In this document: piece by piece, positions 6,893 through 15,245 of the stretch | How positions within the stretch are numbered: the stretch's first letter is position 1 | Layout of the letters: every line of letters begins with the position of its first letter | From: Nitrospinota bacterium | GTDB taxonomy: Bacteria > UBA8248 | DNA length: 22,224 nt | Assembly: GCA_003506735.1 (NCBI GenBank) | Contig: DNYS01000134.1 | Location: forward strand, 3,953-26,176 | Direction: 5' to 3' | Notes under the pieces: generated by a model | Told to the model about the DNA's origin: nothing | Database searches by the model: none | The model's input: the letters and a program-made list of their open reading frames with translations, nothing else | Program-made: the position numbers and the translations under genes

Positions 6893-7387
6893 TTATTCCA
6901 TCCCCCGACTCCCGGAGCCTCCAAGGATGTAAATGGGAAAGACACCCGCCGCAGGAGGAGTGGCGGGAGCCCCGGGGTCTCTCCTTCTTCTCCGGAATAA
7001 AAACCCGCTGGCGCGCGAAGCCCTGCGCCTCACCGATCTTCCCGTATGGGTCACCCATTCTCCCGCCGCCGCGGATTTCCTGCCCAGGAATTGTACGGCG
7101 CCGCGGCCTCCCCTGCCGCTCATGGAGGCAAGCCGAGAGGTCGCTGCAACCGCGGTCTCCAACGGCCGGCGCACACGGGCAACCGCCCTGCGAACGGCCC
7201 ATACCAAGAGAAGAATAAATACAAGGGAAAGCAACAGAAAAATCGCTAGAATCTGGAGCGCCCGGGAGGGGTCCTCCACCAAATCGACGCTCAGAAGAGC
7301 AATCCCGTAAAAGGCGAAACCCAGGAGGGCTGCCGCGGTTGTCAGCAGCCCCCCGGAACGCTGAAAAATCCGGAGTAGGGATAACAT
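6893..7387 (-). CDS. Two-helix membrane protein of unknown function
   Basis: A 164-residue protein with hydrophobic segments at about residues 13-35 and 44-66. These are followed by a cytoplasm-type, strongly basic region rich in Arg, Ala and Gly, including RRRASRASGFLFRRRRR. The ATG at 7387 has GGAGG five bases upstream, which supports a real gene. It lies upstream of the receiver-TPR gene on the same strand with about 100 bp between them. I recognise no family. The basic tail could bind membrane phospholipid or nucleic acid, but that is inference from composition only. Confidence 0.6.
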   Translation of the reverse strand: MLSLLRIFQRSGGLLTTAAALLGFAFYGIALLSVDLVEDPSRALQILAIFLLLSLVFILLLVWAVRRAVARVRRPLETAVAATSRLASMSGRGGRGAVQFLGRKSAAAGEWVTHTGRSVRRRASRASGFLFRRRRRDPGAPATPPAAGVFPIYILGGSGSRGME

Positions 7388-7499
7388 GGGTCCTCCATAC
7401 GCAAGGGCGGCTCCAAGGACAAAATAAGCAAACCAAGAATACGATAGCCCGAATCGGCCAAGGGGCCAAGGGGGTCATTTTCTCCTAATTCGTCGATTG

Positions 7500-7528
7500 T
7501 TGACGTGCCCAATCCAGCGTTTTAATGT
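7500..7528 (+). promoter_or_regulatory. Possible serS promoter
   Basis: TTGACG (7500-7505) and TAATGT (7523-7528) are separated by 17 bp, placing a transcription start near 7535, about 55 bp before the serS start. The -35 element is close to consensus; the -10 element is weak. Confidence 0.35.
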
Positions 7529-7588
7529 CACAATCTTTCGGAAAGGTTATTCCCCCTGTTCGCGTTCTCTTTGGAGAGGGCAATTATT

Positions 7589-8872
7589 TTGCTGGATATT
7601 CGGCTTATTCGTAAGGACCCGGCTGGAATGGCAGGCGCGCTTGGCCGCCGGGGCGAGATTTTCGATATGGATGCCCTTTTGGCCATCGACGCGCGCCGCC
7701 GCGAGTTGACCAATGAAGTCGAAAGCCGGGTGGCCGAAATGCGCCAGGGGAGCAAGCAGATCGGGCCCCTGAAAAAACAGGGCGACGAGGATGGGGTCCG
7801 GGCCATCCTCGATACGAATGAGCGGCTGAAAGAGGAAATCAAGACTTTCGAGTCTGCGTTAGGCGAAGCCGAACAAAAATTTCACCAAGCCATGCTCCTC
7901 CTGCCAAACACCCCGAACGACTCGACCCCCGACGGCGCCGGCGAGAAGGATAACCGCCTCGATCGCACCTGGGGAGAAAAACCCGATTTCGGCTTCGAGC
8001 CCAAGGCGCACGACGATCTGGGAGAGGCACTCGGAATTCTGGATATGAAGCGCGCCGCGAAAATCGCAGGCGCCCGCTTCGCCCTCTACCGGGGAGCGGG
8101 GGCGCGGATGGAGCGGGCCCTCATCAACTTCATGCTCGACATCCACACCACCGAGCACGGCTACACTGAGTGGCTTCCGCCGTTCATGGTCAACCCACAA
8201 TCCTTGACCGGCACGGGCCAGCTTCCCAAATTCGAAGAAGACCTGTTCAAGGTGAACGATGGCCAGTTCTATCTGATTCCCACCGCAGAGGTTCCCGTCA
8301 CCAACATTCACAGAGAAGAAATTCTCGATGGCCGGGAGTTTCCGCTCAAATACGTGGCCCACACCCCCTGCTTCAGGAGCGAGGCCGGCTCCTACGGAAA
8401 GGATACGCGCGGCCTGATTCGCCAGCATCAGTTCAATAAGGTCGAACTCGTGAAATTCTGCTTGCCCGAGACGAGCTACGATGAACTCAAATCGTTGACG
8501 GCGAACGCCGAGGCGATTCTCCAGCGCCTGGGCCTCCCCTACCGGGTGGTCACCTTGTGCGCCGGCGACCTGGGTTTTTCCGCCGCCAAGACCTACGACC
8601 TCGAGGTGTGGGTCCCCTCGCAGGACACCTACCGGGAAATTTCCTCGTGCAGCAATTTCGAGGACTTCCAGGCGCGCCGGGCGCAGATCCGTTGCCGGCC
8701 CGAGCCCAAGGACAAGCCCGGTTTCGTGCATACGATCAACGGCTCCGGGCTGGCCGTGGGCCGGACCGTCGTCGCCATCCTGGAAAATTATCAGCAAAAA
8801 GACGGCGCGGTGGGGATTCCCGAGGCCCTGCGGGCCTATATGGACGGGCTCGAAGTCATCGAACCCGGTTGA
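7589..8872 (+). CDS. serS: Seryl-tRNA synthetase
   Basis: A 427-residue class II aminoacyl-tRNA synthetase, normal family length. The N-terminal ~110 residues form the tRNA-binding coiled coil ([10 protein letters not shown] start, then heptad-rich helices). The catalytic domain shows motif 2 ([15 protein letters not shown]...RQHQF) and motif 3 ([16 protein letters not shown]), plus the TAEVPVTN serine-site segment. It charges tRNA-Ser with serine and would also charge tRNA-Sec, the first step in selenocysteine synthesis. The TTG at 7589 is chosen because it gives the canonical LDIRLIR beginning and has GGAGAGGG eight bases upstream; TTG at 7571 lacks this. A tRNA-Ser gene follows 78 bp downstream. 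Confidence 0.97.
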   Translation: MLDIRLIRKDPAGMAGALGRRGEIFDMDALLAIDARRRELTNEVESRVAEMRQGSKQIGPLKKQGDEDGVRAILDTNERLKEEIKTFESALGEAEQKFHQAMLLLPNTPNDSTPDGAGEKDNRLDRTWGEKPDFGFEPKAHDDLGEALGILDMKRAAKIAGARFALYRGAGARMERALINFMLDIHTTEHGYTEWLPPFMVNPQSLTGTGQLPKFEEDLFKVNDGQFYLIPTAEVPVTNIHREEILDGREFPLKYVAHTPCFRSEAGSYGKDTRGLIRQHQFNKVELVKFCLPETSYDELKSLTANAEAILQRLGLPYRVVTLCAGDLGFSAAKTYDLEVWVPSQDTYREISSCSNFEDFQARRAQIRCRPEPKDKPGFVHTINGSGLAVGRTVVAILENYQQKDGAVGIPEALRAYMDGLEVIEPG

Positions 8873-8900
8873 TATCCGGCCCGGAAAAATCCCATATAAT
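8869..8900 (+). promoter_or_regulatory. Possible tRNA-Ser promoter
   Basis: A perfect TATAAT at 8895-8900 lies 50 bp before the tRNA. The best upstream hexamer, TTGATA (8869-8874), overlaps the serS stop codon, and its 20-bp spacing is too long to be ideal. Confidence 0.35.
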
Positions 8901-8950
8901 CGGCCTGCCGGGGATGCGGCGCTTAATCCCGGCTTTCAGCCTGTAGACGC

Positions 8951-9036
8951 GGAGGGGTGGCCGAGTGGCCGAAGGCGGCGGTCTTGAAAACCGCTGAGCG
9001 AAAGCTCCGGGGGTTCGAATCCCTCCCCCTCCGCCA
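8951..9036 (+). tRNA. tRNA-Ser(UGA)
   Basis: The acceptor arm GGAGGGG pairs with CCCCTCC, followed by G and an encoded CCA. The anticodon stem GCGGT/ACCGC encloses loop CTTGAAA with anticodon TGA. A long variable arm (TGAGCGAAAGCTCC) and GGTTCGAATCC T-arm identify a class II serine tRNA reading UCA. Confidence 0.96.
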
Positions 9037-9172
9037 ATCTATCTTCCAGGTTTGCGCCACATCGGTTGTTCCACCGCAAATGAATACTTGGGCTCTGACC
9101 ATGGAGGCGGGGCCAAGCACGCGGCGATAACCTGCCATCCTCCATGGACAGCGCCGGATATCGATTACGAGC

Positions 9173-9310
9173 ATGGAGGGGAGTCCCTTGGAAATCCTAG
9201 GGGCCAATCCGAATACATCCAAGATCGTGACCGATACGATCATGCGCCCGGTGCGGCGCTACGCTCTTCCCTCTACCGAATTCATCGAACCGACATCGCC
9301 TGGGGGAGTT
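9173..9310 (+). pseudogene. N-terminal fragment of an Asp/Glu (hydantoin-type) racemase
   Basis: About 45 codons resemble the start of aspartate/hydantoin racemases: LEILGANPNTSKIVTDTI, then an Arg-rich helix and LPSTEF, compared with the family pattern ILVINPNTS...T...AR..A.PGTE. After about residue 45 the similarity stops and no continuation is visible in any frame. The intact family is about 230-250 residues and needs two catalytic cysteines, both absent here. It is a remnant, 137 bp downstream of the tRNA-Ser gene. Confidence 0.5.
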
Positions 9311-9590
9311 TCGAGAGATAAAAGAGCAAGTCGTGGCATGCACGCCAAATTCCTATTTTTTGATACGGCTGGTTCTCTTCTCGAAAATTCGTCAAAGGTC
9401 AGGTAACATATCGAGAAAGGAGTTTCGGGTAATTTTCCGGCCAATATTTGGGGAAAATATCCTAAACTTGGATTTCCCGGAAGGATTCGTGATTTTCGTA
9501 CCACACATTCCGGCTGTGTGCATGAAGTGCCATATGGGAAATCCGGGCTAAAACCGATTCACCAAAATTTCATCCAGGGAGATTCACATC
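9311..9590. other. Intergenic sequence with no recognised gene
   Basis: This stretch is more AT-rich than its surroundings and has no ORF with family resemblance. It ends in AGGGAGA (9578-9584), the ribosome-binding site of the cupin gene at 9591. Confidence 0.4.
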
Positions 9591-10094
9591 ATGGGCGCTG
9601 TCCTCGACCAATTCGCGGCTGACTGTCATGACATCCTCAAAGATGACTCCGGCCGGGACGGCTTGGAGCAGGTCTGCAAAAAACTCGAAAAAGTTCTGGT
9701 CGATGAAGAATTTATCGAAGAGCACCTGGGACCCGATCAAAATTCACGCCGGAAGATACTTTACGAGGACCCGGAATTGGGATTTTGCATCATTGCCCAT
9801 GTTTATCCGAGCGCCAAAGAGGGTCCGCCGCACGACCATGGGCCCTCTTGGGCCATTTATGGCCAGGTAAAAGGGGCAACCGAAATGACCGAATACCGGC
9901 TGGTGGAAAAACCCGACGGCGATCGGCCCGGAAAAGTGGAGCCGGTGAAAACCTCAGTTTTGACTCCCGGAATGGCGCTGGCCTACGACGTCGGGGAGCT
10001 GCATTCTCCGAAGCGGGAGGGCGAAACGCGCCTGATTCGAATCGAGGGCGCCAACATGGATAACATCAAGCGGGACCGCTACGAGGTGGCCTGA
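9591..10094 (+). CDS. Cupin protein resembling cysteine dioxygenase
   Basis: A 167-residue single-domain cupin. The metal-binding motif is HDHG (His81 and His83), and the third ligand is probably His138 in GELHSP. This three-histidine site and the HDHGPSWAIYGQVKG context match the cysteine dioxygenase / 3-mercaptopropionate dioxygenase superfamily, which uses Fe(II) to oxidise thiols to sulfinates. The protein is shorter than typical cysteine dioxygenase (about 190-200 residues), and the family's Arg/Tyr substrate residues cannot be assigned confidently, so the substrate is open. The ATG at 9591 has AGGGAGA upstream. It is monocistronic by context: the next gene converges. Confidence 0.75.
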   Translation: MGAVLDQFAADCHDILKDDSGRDGLEQVCKKLEKVLVDEEFIEEHLGPDQNSRRKILYEDPELGFCIIAHVYPSAKEGPPHDHGPSWAIYGQVKGATEMTEYRLVEKPDGDRPGKVEPVKTSVLTPGMALAYDVGELHSPKREGETRLIRIEGANMDNIKRDRYEVA

Positions 10095-10167
10095 CAACAC
10101 CCGCCCATCCCCATCCCCCGGATTAAATTTCGGATAGGGTCAACCAAATTAAAAGTAATATATGAAA

Positions 10168-10995
10168 TTAGGCGAGATGATCGGGTAGAGCGATGAAGTT
10201 TTTCTCACTGTCCAGGGACGCCAAATCCATTTCCTTCGTAAAAGAATACCCATGTTCCCTTAAGATATCGATGGCCAGCCGGGACAAATCCAGCCGTTCG
10301 CCCGCCGTCAATTCAATGTAGACAACAGGCTTGTGTTCGCGAAGGATGGCGCTGCATCCTTTCAACACCTCAGCCTCGAATCCTTCCGTATCGATTTTCA
10401 AAAAATCGACCCGCAGTTCTTCTTTCATGACGAAATCATCGAGGCACAAAATACGAACCTTCTCGGCGGAAATTTCTTCTCCGGCCTTGACGGTGGGCAC
10501 GAACGTAGAATGGCCGGAGGAGTTGGAGACGGATTTCAGGACAGATTCCCCCATCTCCGCTCCACAAGCGAAATTTATCGGACGCACATTATTCACCAGG
10601 TTTCCATCGATGGTCTTGAGAAGTTTTTTGAAGATTTTTTCGGCGGGCTCGAAAGAATAAACTTTTCCCGATTCGCCAACCAACTGAGCAAAGAGGATTG
10701 TCAAGAAGCCGGAATTCGCTCCCACATCGATGACCGTATCGCTATGCTTGAGCCAGGGTTTGAGCGTTTCCCTTTCATAGTCGAACCAACGCTTGGCATT
10801 CATGCGGTACCGCACTTCCTGATAATCATCGTCGTTTGTGAACAAGAGGCGAAATCCGCCATAGTCCACAAGAAAATCCCCTCTATGGAGACGATGGCGA
10901 AGTTGCAAGGAGGACTTCCAGCGGGCCTCTTGCACCCACCCTTTTGCTTGACGAAGCCGCGTTTTCAGAATGCCGGACATGACCTTATCCCACAT
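10168..10995 (-). CDS. FkbM-family SAM-dependent methyltransferase
   Basis: A 275-residue protein with the FkbM layout. SAM-binding motif I is TVIDVGANSGFLTI at about residues 87-100. An acidic motif II-like SFEP lies near 114-117. The family-specific DFLKIDTEGFEAEVLKG is near 198-214, where the Asp-x-Glu-Gly segment is diagnostic. FkbM enzymes O-methylate sugars, polyketides or lipid-linked glycans; no glycan cluster surrounds this copy, so the substrate is unknown. It ends in TAA and converges with the cupin gene. Confidence 0.88.
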   Translation of the reverse strand: MWDKVMSGILKTRLRQAKGWVQEARWKSSLQLRHRLHRGDFLVDYGGFRLLFTNDDDYQEVRYRMNAKRWFDYERETLKPWLKHSDTVIDVGANSGFLTILFAQLVGESGKVYSFEPAEKIFKKLLKTIDGNLVNNVRPINFACGAEMGESVLKSVSNSSGHSTFVPTVKAGEEISAEKVRILCLDDFVMKEELRVDFLKIDTEGFEAEVLKGCSAILREHKPVVYIELTAGERLDLSRLAIDILREHGYSFTKEMDLASLDSEKNFIALPDHLA

Positions 10996-11332
10996 TTTCC
11001 ATTTGGGTTCTCGAACAAGGATTCAGTACCCGAATTATAAACGCAATCGGCCTGAACGGTGGAAAAATCGCGGCTCCGGGAGCGAAACCCGGCACCTCCG
11101 CGAATTTCCTGTAGCCGGAATTCCATCAAACGGCCCTATATTCAACGCGCCCGTGACGGTCCTCCGCCGGAGAGAGGGCAGATAGCGCCCGGAAGAAAAA
11201 GATTCGAGAGATTGAGGGATTTTACCGAGAATTTTTTAGCGTGCATGGACCAGGGGGGCCGGAGCCGGCTTCGGCTCTGTGCCCGGATAAGGTGTCCGGT
11301 CTCCGCATCGGGCCGGAGGTGTCTCTATCCGT
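10996..11332. other. Intergenic region with a GC hairpin
   Basis: No gene was recognised. An 8-bp hairpin (core GAGCCG 11262-11267 with CGGCTC 11272-11277, loop GCTT) lies about 55 nt past the dienelactone hydrolase stop on the minus strand. It lacks an immediate U-tract, so it is only a weak terminator candidate. Confidence 0.35.
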
Positions 11333-12081
11333 TCAAGAGACGGCCTCGCTCACATGCAATATGCGGTCATACATCTCGAACACTTTTTTCCACACATCCT
11401 CCGCCGCATCTTCTTTGTATACGGGCCGCTCCGGAAAGCAGAAGCCATGCCGCGTATCCGGGTGGACCTCTCACCGGTAGGCAACCCCGTTTTTGTCGAG
11501 AGCGGCCGTCAAATCGGGAATCACGTTATCCGGGACAAGGGGGTCTATCTCGGCGAACCCCAGATACAGCTCGCCCCGAATTCGGTCGGCGATGAGATGG
11601 GGCAAATCCGCCTCATCCGTCACGATTTGCACGCCGTAAAGAGAGGCGCACGCAGCGTAATGATCCGGATAGGTGCTTGCCGCCGTGACGATAAACCGCC
11701 CGCTCATGCAGTAGCCGATGTAACCCTTTGCCCCGGCTTTGACGTTGGGATTCCTATCCAGAAATTCGAGAATGTATCTGGTATCACTGAAGCGTTTGTC
11801 AGAGTGTTCCTGGCCGTGTGAATCATCTCGCTCATCGCCTCGGTCCGCTCGGCGATGTTGAACGAGAGCTTTCCCAGCCGGTAATACAGGTCCGGCAGTA
11901 TGGCGAAATACCCTTGCCCGGCGATGCGCCTGATGAAATTCCGCAGTTCCTCCCGAACGCCCGGTGCGTCGAAATAGAGGACAACCGCGGGATAATCCCC
12001 CGGCTCCTCCGGATGGGCGGTGAACGCGGGCATGACGCCGTCCTTGGTTTTTATGTCAACGTGGCTTTCGATCATGATCAT
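11333..12081 (-). pseudogene. Dienelactone hydrolase-family alpha/beta hydrolase, frameshifted and with an internal UGA
   Basis: The start ATG at 12081 (AAAGGA upstream) reads ESHVDIKTKDGVMPAFTAHP and continues as a dienelactone hydrolase through TARNTLTNASV. Near 11780-11790 one base appears to be missing; the next frame resumes with DTRYILEFLDRNP. The triad residues are present: Cys in GYCMSG, Asp in EIDPLVPD, His in RHGFCFPERP. A second lesion is UGA at 11471-11473 between VAYR and EVHPDTRHGF, after which the same frame runs to TGA at 11333-11335. The restored length is about 249 residues, normal for the family, which hydrolyses dienelactone or related esters. Two separate lesions make a pseudogene or poor local sequence more likely than recoding. 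It is divergent from the monooxygenase operon. Confidence 0.72.
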
Positions 12082-12222
12082 AAGTAGGGTCCTTTCCGGG
12101 TGAATCCGAAGTCTCGGGTCCGAAGGGATGACTATAAAGCGATTTGCCGGAAATTTCCCCGCCCCATACTGGATTCGGAATCGCAAATTTCCCGGCGCAA
12201 CGCCGAATCCGGCCTAGCCGGT

Positions 12223-12242
12223 GATTTTGGGCCTCCAAAATC
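12223..12242. promoter_or_regulatory. Dyad symmetry, possible operator
   Basis: GATTTTGG (12223-12230) and CCAAAATC (12235-12242) form a perfect 8-bp inverted repeat around GCCT. It sits in the 314-bp gap between the divergent hydrolase (minus) and monooxygenase (plus) genes. Neither strand shows a following U-tract, so an operator fits better than a terminator. Confidence 0.35.
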
Positions 12243-12395
12243 GAGAAAAACCCCTGCCGATTCCATCGAAACTCCGGCTGTCCAGCCATCCTCGATGACT
12301 TGCCTCCGGTATCGGACATCCATGTTTCGTTGTATTCTTTTCGCTGTTCCGGCTTCGATCTGAATAGGCTTTGCGAGGGCTCGAAAGGGGCGTTT

Positions 12396-13499
12396 ATGGC
12401 TATTGAACTCAACTGGGCGCTTTGCTCCCACCGGGGCGGAGATGGGCATCAGGTGATTCGCCAGACCCCCGAGCGCCCCGCGACGCTGGAATACCTCATC
12501 CGTATCGTTTCCGCGGCCGAGGAGGCGGGGTTCGTCAACATCCTGCTTCCCACCGGCACCCACTGCATGGACCCCTGGTCCACAGCCACCGCCATTTCCC
12601 AGAATACCGAGAAGATCAAATTCCTCGTGGCTTTCCGGCCGGGCTTGGTGGGCCCGACCATGGCTGCCCAACAGATAAATACCTTCGATAAATTAACGGG
12701 CGGGCGTCTCTCCCTGAACGTCGTGTCCGGCGTGAGTTCGGTCGATTTGAAGAGATACGGCTACTTCGTGGATCACGATTCCCGCTACGAGCACACCGAG
12801 GAATTTCTCGACATTATCCGTCTCCTTTGGGAAGAGAAGGGCCCCGTCACATTCAAGGGCCAATTCTACGAAATCGAGGAAGCCGACGTTTTTCCCACAC
12901 GCGAAGGCCGCCGCACGCCCGATATCTTCCTCGCGGGGGCTTCCAAGGGGGCCAGGCGCCTGGCCGCGAGGCTGGGCGACGTGCATGTGTGCCATGCGGT
13001 CGAACCCGAGGTGGTCGCGAAGGACGTGCTGGAGGTGGGTGCGCTCGCGGAGGAGCATCAACGGGATCGAAAGCTCGAGTTTGGGATCCGGCACCTCGTC
13101 TGCATTCGCGAGACGAAGAAAGAGGCGAAGGAGGCAGCGGAGCGCATCGTCGCCGACAGCGACCCCACCAAGACGAGAAACTGGGGTGCCGCCTCCCGCG
13201 GCGAATCGGTGACGCAACAACGCGTGAACGAGCTTGCCAGCCGGGGAGACCTCTGGATCTCGGACACCATCTATATGGGAGTGAATCAGGTTCGCCAGGG
13301 CGCGGGCACGATGTTCGTGGGCACTCCCGACATGGTTGCCGCCCAGATTCGCGAATACGCCGAGGCCGGCGTGACCCGGTTCATCATGCATGGCTGGCCT
13401 CATCTGGAGGAGGCGGAAATCTTCGGGCGCGAAGTCATGCCCCTTCTTCAGGATCTGGCCCCCGCCGCCCTTCCCGATCCCGAAGAAATCGCTTTGTAG
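12396..13499 (+). CDS. LLM-class flavin-dependent monooxygenase (SsuD-like)
   Basis: A 367-residue luciferase-like monooxygenase. The segment KIKFLVAFRPGLVGPTMAAQ followed by FDKLTGGRLSLNVVSG and YFVDHDSRYEHTEEFL closely follows alkanesulfonate monooxygenase SsuD, including the TIM-barrel core. These enzymes use reduced FMN and oxygen to oxidise and often cleave C-S, C-N or C-C bonds. The start at ATG 12396 is chosen over an upstream ATG (12300) because AAGGGG lies five bases before it and the family sequence begins there. It leads a same-strand series with an acyl-CoA ligase and a crotonase; no flavin reductase or sulfonate transporter is visible, so sulfonate use is unproven. Confidence 0.92.
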   Translation: MAIELNWALCSHRGGDGHQVIRQTPERPATLEYLIRIVSAAEEAGFVNILLPTGTHCMDPWSTATAISQNTEKIKFLVAFRPGLVGPTMAAQQINTFDKLTGGRLSLNVVSGVSSVDLKRYGYFVDHDSRYEHTEEFLDIIRLLWEEKGPVTFKGQFYEIEEADVFPTREGRRTPDIFLAGASKGARRLAARLGDVHVCHAVEPEVVAKDVLEVGALAEEHQRDRKLEFGIRHLVCIRETKKEAKEAAERIVADSDPTKTRNWGAASRGESVTQQRVNELASRGDLWISDTIYMGVNQVRQGAGTMFVGTPDMVAAQIREYAEAGVTRFIMHGWPHLEEAEIFGREVMPLLQDLAPAALPDPEEIAL

Positions 13500-13553
13500 G
13501 AAAGGGATTGTTCGAGACCTCCTCCGTCCGCCGTTAACTCCCGGGAATCGCGC

Positions 13554-15197
13554 ATGCCCCCATCATCCGATCGCACATTTCACGAATTCTTCCGCGCCGC
13601 CAGCTCCCGCCATCCAGGGAAGATGGCCCTTTCGGCAGACGGCTCCGCCTACACCTACGAAGAGTTGTGGGAGAAAAGCGGGTGGCTGGCGAAATCCTTT
13701 CTCCGGATGGGCGTGGAACCGGGAGACCGGGTGGGTCTGTGGCTCCCCAATGGCGTGGAACTCATCCTTGCCTTCCTCGCGGCCGCCCGGACGGGCGCCG
13801 TGGGCGTTTCCATCAACACCCGTTTTCGAGTGGACGAATTATCCTACCTGCTGCCGCATTCCGGGATTTCGGTTTTAATCTGTCCGGGGGAATTTCTCGG
13901 AACCGACTATTACGGCCTTCTGAAGGAGGTGGCGCCCGATCTGAGAGCCGTCCCCGGCGGCGAATGCACCACCACCCGTATTCCCTCGCTTCGAAAAATC
14001 TTGACGACATCGGCCCTCCCTCCCCCGGGGGCCACCGTGTTCGGGGAGAGCCTGGAGGAAGGAAAATTCCTGTCCTCCCGATCGCTCCAAAAGGCGGAAA
14101 AAGCGGTGCAGCCCGATGACGCCTACCTTCTGATGTATACGAGCGGCTCCACCTCGACCTCCAAGGGTGTCCTCTTAACGCACGCCTCGTGCGCACGGAA
14201 GCCCATCGCGCTTGCGGAGCGCCTCGGCCTTGGACCGGAGGATCGCTTTTACACCGCCATGCCGCTATGCCACGCCGCGGGGCTGTTCAGCGGCTGGTGG
14301 CTCGCCGTCGCGGTGGGGGGCCCCTTTTTTACCCATAGCCGCTTTTCCCCCGAGGGGGCGCTCGATACCTTCTCGCGGGAGCGAATAACGGTTGAGCGAT
14401 CGTTTCCCACCCTGGTCAGTGACCAGCTCGATCTTCTCGACGAAAACCCGGACGGCTACGATCTCTCCCGGCTCCGGACGGGGCTGGCCTCTAGCCTGAG
14501 CCCGGACATTTTCGAGCGGCTGGAATCCCGCATCGGCCCCCACCAATATGTCAACAACTACGGATTAACCGAGGCCGCCGGCGTGGTATGCCTCTCCCGC
14601 CCCGGCGATCCGCCCGGGATCCGCTGGCGGAAGATGGGATTGCCTCTTGAGGGAATGGAGGTGAAAGTGGTCCACCCGGATACGGGCCAATCCATCGCGG
14701 CCGGCCAGGATGGCGAAATCATGGTCAGGGGATGGGCCATGATGAAGGGCTACCATGACCCGCCTCCCGAGGCGGCCCCCGCCTTCGATTCGGAGGGGTG
14801 GTACCGGTCGGGAGATCTGGGCGCCCTGGACCCGGAGGGATACCTGACCTATCTGGGACGCTTGCGGGAGCGCCTCCGCGTCGGCGGAGAGAATGTCTCG
14901 CCCGAGGAGTTGAGCGTCTTTATCAGGCGCCATCCCGCCGTCGAGGCGGTCGAAGTGTTCGGCGTCCCCGACGGGCGGCTGGGCGAGGTCCCGGCCGCGG
15001 CCGTGAAAAAAAGGAAGGGATCGTCTTTGTCGGAAAGCGAGCTGCTCGATTTTTGCCGGGAGCGAATGGCCGGGTTCAAGATTCCCCGCCACATTCGCTT
15101 CGTCGAGACCATGCCGCTCAATTCAAGCAATAAAATCAACCGCAAAGTGCTCAGGCAGGATATGCTCGCTAATCTGAATCTCAACGATAGCCGGTGA
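13554..15197 (+). CDS. Acyl-CoA synthetase (AMP-dependent ligase)
   Basis: A 547-residue adenylate-forming enzyme of normal length. In order: the phosphate-binding loop YTSGSTSTSKG (about residues 195-205), NNYGLTEAAG (334-343), YRSGDLG (417-423), the hinge GRLRER (435-440; GRxKD is usual), and the C-terminal catalytic lysine in NKINRK (about 527). It activates a carboxylic acid as an acyl-AMP and then a CoA thioester. The Lys-to-Arg change in the hinge is minor. It starts 54 bp after the monooxygenase gene and is followed 48 bp later by the crotonase, implying the acid product of the pathway is converted to CoA ester before crotonase chemistry. The exact acid is unknown. Confidence 0.93.
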   Translation: MPPSSDRTFHEFFRAASSRHPGKMALSADGSAYTYEELWEKSGWLAKSFLRMGVEPGDRVGLWLPNGVELILAFLAAARTGAVGVSINTRFRVDELSYLLPHSGISVLICPGEFLGTDYYGLLKEVAPDLRAVPGGECTTTRIPSLRKILTTSALPPPGATVFGESLEEGKFLSSRSLQKAEKAVQPDDAYLLMYTSGSTSTSKGVLLTHASCARKPIALAERLGLGPEDRFYTAMPLCHAAGLFSGWWLAVAVGGPFFTHSRFSPEGALDTFSRERITVERSFPTLVSDQLDLLDENPDGYDLSRLRTGLASSLSPDIFERLESRIGPHQYVNNYGLTEAAGVVCLSRPGDPPGIRWRKMGLPLEGMEVKVVHPDTGQSIAAGQDGEIMVRGWAMMKGYHDPPPEAAPAFDSEGWYRSGDLGALDPEGYLTYLGRLRERLRVGGENVSPEELSVFIRRHPAVEAVEVFGVPDGRLGEVPAAAVKKRKGSSLSESELLDFCRERMAGFKIPRHIRFVETMPLNSSNKINRKVLRQDMLANLNLNDSR

Positions 15198-15245
15198 AAC
15201 GGAATGTCCGGCGCCGATCGTGGACGCTGGAGAGAAAGGGATGAA

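Noticed and set aside
8951..9036. tRNA with TGA anticodon as a possible selC (tRNA-Sec)
   Set aside because: The anticodon TGA reads UCA codons; tRNA-Sec needs anticodon UCA. The arm lengths fit an ordinary class II tRNA-Ser.
9333..9551. 72-codon plus-strand frame
   Set aside because: No family resemblance, no ribosome-binding site, and composition of noncoding AT-rich DNA.
11441..11473. Hairpin after the UGA of the dienelactone hydrolase as a SECIS element
   Set aside because: The 5-bp stem is weak, the gene also carries a frameshift, and the position is not a conserved Cys in the family.
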